From positions 1 through 23,231 of the forward strand of contig JAPLTI010000139.1 in the NCBI GenBank assembly GCA_026398285.1: DNA of 23,231 nucleotides, given 5' to 3'. Positions 18,713 to 23,231 of the stretch are shown here, piece by piece. The position numbers and the translations under genes are program-made. Under the pieces are notes generated by a model. The model searched no databases. It had not been told where the DNA came from and was given only the letters and a program-made list of their open reading frames with translations. The DNA comes from Verrucomicrobiota bacterium. Lineage in GTDB: Bacteria; Verrucomicrobiota; Verrucomicrobiia; Chthoniobacterales; Terrimicrobiaceae. Within the stretch, counting starts at the first letter, position 1, and each line of letters starts with the position of its first letter.

Positions 18713-18855
18713 TGGGAGGGCCATCGTCCCGCATGGCCGATTTTTCAGCCGCGAAGCGGCGTGGGCGGTGGGCGGCTTTGGTGTGGGAGGTGTCTGAAAG
18801 TGAGTCCCCACCTTGCGTGGAAATATTTGGGCCATGCCGGAGGATGGCCCTCCCA
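18713..18855. repeat. 143-bp MITE-like repeat with terminal inverted repeats
   Basis: The two ends are inverted copies of each other over about 26 bases with two mismatches: TGGGAGGGCCATC... at 18713 and ...GATGGCCCTCCCA ending at 18855. Each end forms a hairpin; the right-hand one is GGGCCAT, 8-base loop, ATGGCCC (18829-18850). Inside are GCCGCGAAGCGGC (18748-18760) and GTGGAAATATTT just before the right end, both shared with the tandem units at 2788-3241. No transposase is encoded. The size, inverted ends and internal hairpins fit a non-autonomous element of the REP/MITE kind. The right end contains the start codon of the next gene. Confidence 0.8.
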
Positions 18856-20322
18856 AGGTTATGCGCCTTCGCGCTCGCATTTGTTTTTGCTGTCTCGTTG
18901 CTCCAGGCGGCTCCGCCCGAGACCCAGGAAGTCGCCTTTGCTGTGCCGGGGCAGGGATTGATCACACTGGGGGTCTTCAACAAAGCGGGCAAGTTGGTGA
19001 GAATCCTTCATGCGATGGATGACGAGGAGGCCTTTCGTATTGGGCTCAATGGCTACATCACGCAGTGGGACGGTTGCGACGATGCAGGGCAGAAGGTGCC
19101 AGCCGGTCGATATTTTTTAAGGGGCTACCTCATCGGCGATGTGGCAGTGGAGGGAGAGGCCTTTCATTTCAACGACTGGGTTTCCTCGGCGGACTCTCCC
19201 GTGCCGCGCCGGATCGAGGATTTTGCTATGTTGCCCGGCGGGGACTTGGTGCTCACGGGACGCACTGCGGCAGGCCAAGGGTTCTGCGCACGATATTCGA
19301 ATGAGAAAGGGTTTTTGTGGAGCCGGGAAATCGAGAGCGTGGGCGCATCCAGCATCCTTCTCGCAGTCACGAGCCGCGTTGCTGTGACGCATTCCACTCA
19401 AGGTTGGTTGGCCTTTTCCCTCGATGACGGCAGCAACATGCCCTTGGCAGGGTTTCCCGTTGACTCGCGTCCCACGGCCCTTGCCGCAGACAATGAGTGC
19501 GTCACTTTCTCCGAGGGCGATGTCATCAAAACTCTGACTCTCGATGGAGTGACCTCGCAAGCTCCGGCTCCGGCCCGTTTTGAAAATCTCGCCGCCGCAG
19601 AGAATGCCGTCGCAGGTTCAGCCGCCGGTGCTGTGTGGATTTCCACCACGGGTGAGCCGTTCGCAAAAATTCCGGTCCCTGCGAATGCGGCTTCCCTGTC
19701 GTTTGGCGAAGGCAAAACCTTGTGGTTCTCGGGCGCTTCGATGGATCCCGACGCCTCGCCCGTCGTCGCTCAGGCAAATTTCGAAGGCGGCATCCTGAGG
19801 GCGCTTGTTCCCAAGCCCGGAGACCCTCGCCCTGTCTTGGTCCGAGCCTCGCGCACGAGCGATGTTTTTTCTGTTCTGGAGGAGTCGCCGGGTTTGCAGC
19901 GACTGCGGGTTCTTTCGCGGAATCCCGAAGGCGGATGGTCCATCGAATGGGAACGCTCGATTCAGGACGCCCCGGCTTTTGGTTTTGTGGACGGGCAGGC
20001 CAGCGCCAATGCTATAGTCGGCCCTCCACCCGCACCACTCCGCTTTCGCTTGGATGAAAACCCGCTCACCGGCAAGCATGACGAAGTCACTCTCCAAGCC
20101 GCATTCGGGCCGGATGGCGTTCAACTCACCACCGCCGATGGGCTCCCACTCGTCACAGTGAGCCACAGCCCGGATATCCAGCGCGTCGCCATCCAACGCG
20201 GTCCCGCTCCCGACAGCCTCCGCCTTTTGCAAGGCAATGGAGCCGTCGTCGAGGAATACCTCGTCCAAGGCCTACGCCACATCACCCCGCTCACTGCGGG
20301 GGAGGTGGTGATTTCGAAATGA
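18844..20322 (+). CDS. Secreted protein with FlgD-like Ig domain, function unknown
   Basis: A 492-residue predicted secreted protein. The signal peptide is LCAFALAFVFAVSLLQA (ending near residue 22). Residues ~30-100 resemble a FlgD-like Ig domain: VFNKAGKLVRIL, then TQWDGCDDAGQKVPAGRYFLRGYLIG (marks: WDGCDDAG and PAGRYFLRG). The rest is beta-rich, repeat-like sequence with short strands and Gly-Asp turns, perhaps a beta-propeller; no catalytic motif was seen. The ATG at 18844 was chosen because it directly precedes the signal peptide and no other in-frame start lies nearer. The open frame also continues 55 codons upstream through the repeat. That ATG lies in the right terminal hairpin of the repeat, with GGAGG immediately before it and too close to act as a normal ribosome binding site. 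Confidence 0.65.
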   Translation: MALPRLCAFALAFVFAVSLLQAAPPETQEVAFAVPGQGLITLGVFNKAGKLVRILHAMDDEEAFRIGLNGYITQWDGCDDAGQKVPAGRYFLRGYLIGDVAVEGEAFHFNDWVSSADSPVPRRIEDFAMLPGGDLVLTGRTAAGQGFCARYSNEKGFLWSREIESVGASSILLAVTSRVAVTHSTQGWLAFSLDDGSNMPLAGFPVDSRPTALAADNECVTFSEGDVIKTLTLDGVTSQAPAPARFENLAAAENAVAGSAAGAVWISTTGEPFAKIPVPANAASLSFGEGKTLWFSGASMDPDASPVVAQANFEGGILRALVPKPGDPRPVLVRASRTSDVFSVLEESPGLQRLRVLSRNPEGGWSIEWERSIQDAPAFGFVDGQASANAIVGPPPAPLRFRLDENPLTGKHDEVTLQAAFGPDGVQLTTADGLPLVTVSHSPDIQRVAIQRGPAPDSLRLLQGNGAVVEEYLVQGLRHITPLTAGEVVISK

Positions 20323-20333
20323 TGTCACGCGCG

Positions 20334-20355
20334 AGGCGGGGGTGTCCCGCCTTTC
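20334..20355. terminator. Hairpin between convergent genes
   Basis: AGGCGGG (20334-20340), a 5-base loop, and CCCGCCT (20346-20352) form a perfect 7-bp GC-rich stem followed by TTTC. It sits between the stop of the secreted protein gene (+) and the end of the RNA ligase gene (-). The U tract is short, so it may be a weak or shared terminator. Confidence 0.55.
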
Positions 20356-21088
20356 AATCAAGTGATCCGGGTAGCCAGTTGTAGATGGGTTTGCCGCCTG
20401 AAATGTTCTCCAAATATTTGCCATCTATCTTCTCGGGACGGACGAATTTTCCGAGGAAGTCGACTGTTCCCTTCCTCTCGCAGCGCCAGACGGCACCTTC
20501 GACTCCATCGACTGCGCCATGGGCGCTCGGTTCGAGTTTTTCCAGAACCTCGGCAATCGAAACAGGGGAGCCTGCGTGAATGATGCGCGGCGTAACGAGC
20601 TCCACAGCGGCGCACCGGGAAGCGACTTCTGAAGCGGGCGTGCGGTCGTGTTCGCGAATAATGTCGAAGGCGACAAATGGTTCGTGGGTCAGCTTGTAAA
20701 TCGTGCCGTGGGCCTCCATCAGCCATTCGCCGCAGACGCGTTCGCCTTCTGAGAGCAGGGCCTCGAAGCGGGCATGGTTTTTATCCACCCAGTCGGCGAA
20801 AGCGTGGTGCTGCTTGTAATTGCTGCCGGCGGCGGGAAATCCGGCGCGGATGAGTGCCACGAGACGGCCGTCGAGCTTCGCAACGCCAACACAGCTTCCG
20901 TCGAGTTTTTCCTGGACGATAATCGTGTCATGCTTGTCGCGGCCTTTTTCTGTGAGGATTCGTGCTTGGTGCTCCGAGAGTCCCTTGTCGGCGGGCCCTC
21001 GACGGGAACCGGGCAAATGCGGAATGCTGCCGTAGGCGCGGTGGCCCAAAGGCTTTTCCGGTTTCGGATTCGAGGGAAGTTCCATCAT
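20354..21088 (-). CDS. ATP-dependent RNA ligase family protein
   Basis: A 244-residue nucleotidyltransferase of the RNA ligase family (PF09414, Rnl2-like). It would join RNA 5'-phosphate and 3'-OH ends using ATP through a lysyl-AMP intermediate. Motif I is EKLDGS with the acceptor Lys61. Motif III is CGEWLMEAHG (Glu121) and IIIa is FVAFDII. Motif IV is DGVEGAVW (Glu197) and motif V is GKFVRPEK (Lys214). The family start YGSIPHLPGSRRGPADK is present near residue 20. All nucleotidyltransferase motifs look intact. No separate C-terminal domain is visible. Start candidates are ATGs at 21088 and 21085; a TTG at 21094 is also in frame. The gene begins about 40 bases after the PIN toxin stop and is probably co-transcribed with it, which suggests a role in repairing RNA cut by that toxin. 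Confidence 0.82.
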   Translation of the reverse strand: MMELPSNPKPEKPLGHRAYGSIPHLPGSRRGPADKGLSEHQARILTEKGRDKHDTIIVQEKLDGSCVGVAKLDGRLVALIRAGFPAAGSNYKQHHAFADWVDKNHARFEALLSEGERVCGEWLMEAHGTIYKLTHEPFVAFDIIREHDRTPASEVASRCAAVELVTPRIIHAGSPVSIAEVLEKLEPSAHGAVDGVEGAVWRCERKGTVDFLGKFVRPEKIDGKYLENISGGKPIYNWLPGSLD

Positions 21089-21127
21089 TTCCAAATTAGC
21101 TGCGCCTCTCCCGAAGGCAAAATTTCC

Positions 21128-21571
21128 TTACAGCAGGGGATTAACGACCTTCAAACCGGATTTGCGGGCCAAAGCAGCCTGACGCCCGTCGCTGGTCACT
21201 ATCTCTCGCGCTCCGAGTTGGAGGGCGCTGGCCACATGCAGGCTGTCCAATGTCCTGCAACCCGTGGCGGCGGCATGAGTGCGGGCAAGGATTTCAACCC
21301 TTGCCCAAACCTCGTCCCATTCCAAGGTGGTGTGTTTCAAAACACCCGCTGTGGCGTCCGTATCGAGATTCGCCAATGCCGCATTCGATTGTTCCAGTCG
21401 GCACTCGCCCCGGAAGACTTTCAGGCGTAACGCCGAAACACACTCGGTGCGGTGCAGCGAGGTGAACACCAGCGCCTCGCGCCGTCGAACGACCCAAGCC
21501 CTGACGCGATCAGATCCTTCTTCTTCCGTATACAGTTTCAGCAGGATACCCGTGTCGTAATATCTCGTCAC
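21128..21571 (-). CDS. vapC: PIN-domain RNase toxin, VapC-like
   Basis: A 147-residue PIN-domain protein. The acidic metal-binding residues expected for the active site are Asp6 (RYYDTGILLKLY), Glu43 (LHRTECVSAL), Asp109 (TLDSLHVASAL) and Asp128 (IVTSDGRQ). All four are present, so it should be an active ribonuclease. VapC toxins are metal-dependent endonucleases that cut tRNA or rRNA at specific sites, generally leaving 5'-phosphate and 3'-OH ends. The start is GTG at 21571 and overlaps the antitoxin stop as GTGA, the coupling usual in type II toxin-antitoxin pairs. The RNA ligase gene follows 39 bases after the stop. The target RNA is unknown. Confidence 0.88.
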   Translation of the reverse strand: MTRYYDTGILLKLYTEEEGSDRVRAWVVRRREALVFTSLHRTECVSALRLKVFRGECRLEQSNAALANLDTDATAGVLKHTTLEWDEVWARVEILARTHAAATGCRTLDSLHVASALQLGAREIVTSDGRQAALARKSGLKVVNPLL

Positions 21572-21807
21572 TGTGCACCCCGGCTTTCGTCCAATAATTC
21601 GTCAGACCCCGCACCCTGCCAGGCCCCACCCCAGATTTTGTGCGCGCGCGCCTTGAAGTCAGGAAACACCAATGGCGGCTTCTCGAGGGGAACGAGTCTC
21701 GCCACAGGCTTGCGCCGCCGCGTGATCACCAATTCGCCTTCGACCTCAACCCTCCGCACCAATGCAGCCAGATTGTGCTGCGCCTCCATAATTGAGCAGG
21801 TCTTCAT
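21568..21807 (-). CDS. Phd/YefM-family antitoxin
   Basis: A 79-residue antitoxin. The N-terminal half is the Phd/YefM DNA-binding fold: MKTCSIMEAQHNLAALVRRV (20 residues), then EGELVITRRRKPVARLVPLE. The C-terminal tail (FPDFKARAHKIWGGAW...) would bind and block the toxin. The ATG at 21807 matches the family start; a further 12 codons upstream (start 21843) would be encoded by two copies of a direct repeat, which looks like an operator rather than coding sequence. The stop overlaps the PIN toxin start. Pairing of a Phd-type antitoxin with a VapC-type toxin is a common combination. Confidence 0.87.
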   Translation of the reverse strand: MKTCSIMEAQHNLAALVRRVEVEGELVITRRRKPVARLVPLEKPPLVFPDFKARAHKIWGGAWQGAGSDELLDESRGAQ

Positions 21808-21847
21808 AACGCATAAAAATAACGCATAAAGTTTTTGGTTCAACCAA
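21807..21847 (-). promoter_or_regulatory. Candidate operator/promoter of the toxin-antitoxin operon
   Basis: Two direct copies of TAACGCATAAA lie at 21807-21817 and 21820-21830, 13 bases apart, directly before the antitoxin start. Just beyond is a perfect palindrome TTGGTTCAACCAA (21835-21847). On the minus strand TTGAAC and TATTTT, 16 bases apart, could serve as -35 and -10, which would give a very short or no leader. Phd/YefM antitoxins usually repress their own promoter, so these are the likely binding sites. This is inference from position. Confidence 0.5.
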
Positions 21848-22156
21848 AGAATTCAAACGCCGCTGCCGTTCGTTTCTGGCTTTGAAAGCTGAGGAGGGGC
21901 AGGGGGGGACAGATTCGAAGCGGAGCGAGTCGATTGACGGTAGTCTCTAGACACTGGTCTCTCGACCCTCGGTTCATCTTGGCAAAATGATGGACAGCAA
22001 AATCATTGGGGGAATAAGAGCGAGTAGGAAAGGCTGCGCATTGTAGCGGCGTGTCTATGACCGCCAGAGTTGGTGGCATGCTCTCGAACCATTTGACAGA
22101 ATCATGGATGGCAGAATCATTGGGAGCGCAGGCACGGAGCAGGCGCGAGTCTGAGG
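21848..22156. other. Gene-free stretch with degenerate dispersed repeats
   Basis: No supported gene. Two degenerate copies of the doubled GCAAAATCAT motif seen in the tandem repeats occur at 21981-22007 and 22095-22121. A G-rich GAGGAGGGGCAGGGGGGG tract lies near 21891-21908, and a GTCTCTAGAC-containing stretch near 21943-21952. An open frame of 79 codons on the minus strand here (21840-22079) starts and ends in repeat-like sequence and looks non-coding. Confidence 0.5.
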
Positions 22157-22942
22157 TTATTCTTCTTCGTCCTTTTTCTTCGGGGCGCGGATGCCCGACC
22201 AGTCTTGATTGGAATCTGAGATGCGGAGCGATGGGCGGTTTGGAATTTCGGCCGCTGGAAAAATGATGCCGGTGTAGTTGTGGTTCGCCTTGAATTTGAA
22301 AGCGGCGAGTTGGCGTTTGAAATCGGATTTTCCGGGTTCCTTGTGGATGAGGAAAATCTCGGTTTCGCCTGGCGCGAGGAAGATTTCGCGTTGTTCATTT
22401 GGTGCGAGCGGGAAGGGGGCCAAGCTGCCGATTGAGAGGTAGACCGGCTCGCCATTGCGAAAATTGGTAACGACGAACCGTGCCTGGCCGGGGCGGAGGG
22501 ACTCTTCGGGCACGGGGAATTCGCGGAGTGCGGTGATTTTCACATTTTCCCCGCTGCGGCTTATTTCTCCATGAACGACGAGAATCGTGACGCTGCCTTC
22601 CTCGAAGGTTGCTGAAAGTTTTGCGGCGGGCAGTTCGTTGGCAGGAGAGGGCACTTTGAGGTATTCGCGGTTGCGAAAGACATCCACCGTGTCTTTTTGT
22701 TTATAGGTGATCTGCCTCACGAGTCCGCCTTCGCCCACTCGCACATCGTTGGCGAGCGGTTCGTCGTGGAATTTCAGATTGAGTCCAGTGTCCCATTTTT
22801 CCACGCCGTTCCGATAGGTGGCGTTGAAAATTTTTACATATCCGTCTTTGGGTTTCTCCTCCTTCTCCTCGGCATGTGCCGATGCAAGGGAGAAGGTCAC
22901 GAATGTCGCAAAAAAAAGGGCCGGGAAAATGCGGTTTTGCAC
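22157..22942 (-). CDS. Secreted beta-rich protein of unknown function
   Basis: A 261-residue predicted secreted protein. The signal peptide (residues 1-~23) is FPALFFATFVTFSLASAHA, followed by a charged EEKEEKPKDG linker. The remainder is rich in short beta strands with a KIFNATYRNG start and an FLAPGETEIFLIHKEPG turn, and it ends in a charged PKKKDEEE tail. I recognise no domain with confidence. The GTG at 22942 was chosen because the signal peptide follows directly and it begins 4 bases after the upstream stop; an ATG further upstream would overlap the previous gene and add a non-signal-like N-terminus. It is likely co-transcribed with the partial gene before it. Confidence 0.6.
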   Translation of the reverse strand: MQNRIFPALFFATFVTFSLASAHAEEKEEKPKDGYVKIFNATYRNGVEKWDTGLNLKFHDEPLANDVRVGEGGLVRQITYKQKDTVDVFRNREYLKVPSPANELPAAKLSATFEEGSVTILVVHGEISRSGENVKITALREFPVPEESLRPGQARFVVTNFRNGEPVYLSIGSLAPFPLAPNEQREIFLAPGETEIFLIHKEPGKSDFKRQLAAFKFKANHNYTGIIFPAAEIPNRPSLRISDSNQDWSGIRAPKKKDEEE

Positions 22943-22946
22943 GGGT

Positions 22947-23231
22947 TTAATACGAAAGGGTTCGTGGCTTGAGTGTTTTCCACTCGGTTGGAGCGACGGG
23001 CGTTTCATCGCTGGTTGCGGGATAAACGGGTTCAAGTTGGATGACTGTCTCCGTAGTGGTTGTCGAAGCGGGAACAAAGGTGTCCGTGCCGCTTTTCGTG
23101 AGAATTTCGCCGGTCTGGCCTACGATGTAGACTGTGAATGCAAGGCTCTGGGTGGTGAGGAGGTTGGCGGTTCTGCGCAGGAATTCCTCCTTACCGGCAT
23201 CCGAGGCGGCACTCATGGCTACGGTTGGCAC
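22947..23231 (-). CDS. C-terminal part of a possible Verru_Chthon cassette protein A
   Basis: The last ~94 residues of a gene that continues beyond the window. The visible part has AASDAGKEEFLRRTANLLTTQS followed by FTVYIVGQTGEIL (marks: LRRTANLLTTQS, VYIVGQTG). I associate this NLLTTQS...GQTG ending with the large pseudopilin-like protein A of Verru_Chthon cassettes (TIGR02600), but the similarity is from memory and the N-terminal methylation motif is outside the window. A Thr-rich linker and a VYPATSDETPVAPTEW tail follow. The stop TAA is at 22947-22949. Confidence 0.5.
   Translation of the reverse strand: MPTVAMSAASDAGKEEFLRRTANLLTTQSLAFTVYIVGQTGEILTKSGTDTFVPASTTTTETVIQLEPVYPATSDETPVAPTEWKTLKPRTLSY

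Noticed and set aside
20354..21094. RNA ligase as part of a phage-type tRNA repair pair with a kinase/phosphatase
   Set aside because: No polynucleotide kinase-phosphatase gene is adjacent; the neighbour is a PIN/Phd pair instead.
21840..22079. 79-codon open frame on the - strand
   Set aside because: Runs through dispersed repeats and a G-rich tract, no recognisable domain, no ribosome site.

Overview
The window looks like ordinary chromosomal DNA from a Verrucomicrobiota-like bacterium. This is inferred from gene content, since no rRNA or marker search was possible. The clues are an RpoD with a long Lys/Ala/Pro-rich N-terminal tail, a small membrane protein next to it of a type I associate with sigma genes in this phylum, a FloA/partner pair, a gene end resembling Verru_Chthon cassette protein A, and dispersed hairpin repeats. 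There are no rRNA or tRNA genes, no CRISPR array, no transposase and no phage genes.

Layout. 1-438: AT-rich DNA abutting the C-terminal remnant of a glycosyltransferase. 435-2783 (+): a CbiX-type chelatase, then flotillin-like floA with a small membrane-anchored partner. 2788-3241: two tandem copies of a 231-bp repeat. 3259-7709 (-): dnaG, rpoD and a 110-aa membrane protein, the core of the macromolecular-synthesis operon but without rpsU. 7762-9156 (+): a full-length NfeD membrane protease. 9131-13133 (-): a site-2 protease, then rluD, recF and a BaiN-like flavoprotein. The last three overlap by 4 bases (GTGA) at each junction. 13236-16148 (+): serA, recO, rlpA and a CDGSH iron-sulfur protein, probably one operon. 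16191-16245: a partial repeat copy. 16457-18697 (+): the nucleotide-pool sanitiser rdgB and a GH57 glycogen branching enzyme. 18713-18855: a complete 143-bp repeat with terminal inverted repeats. 18844-20322 (+): a secreted protein whose start codon lies inside that repeat. 20354-21807 (-): a Phd-type antitoxin, a PIN-domain RNase toxin and an RNA ligase in a compact operon. 21808-22156: operator-like and dispersed repeats. 22157-23231 (-): a secreted unknown protein preceded by the end of a possible pseudopilin-cassette protein.

Most of the window is housekeeping: replication priming, transcription, recombination, serine synthesis, ribosome modification and envelope maintenance. The most interesting locus is the antitoxin / PIN RNase / RNA ligase operon. 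PIN nucleases normally leave 5'-phosphate and 3'-OH ends, which are the ends an ATP-dependent RNA ligase of this type seals. A combined RNA-cutting and RNA-repair module is therefore plausible. The repeat family, the histone-H1-like RpoD tail and the repeat-derived start codon also deserve a second look.
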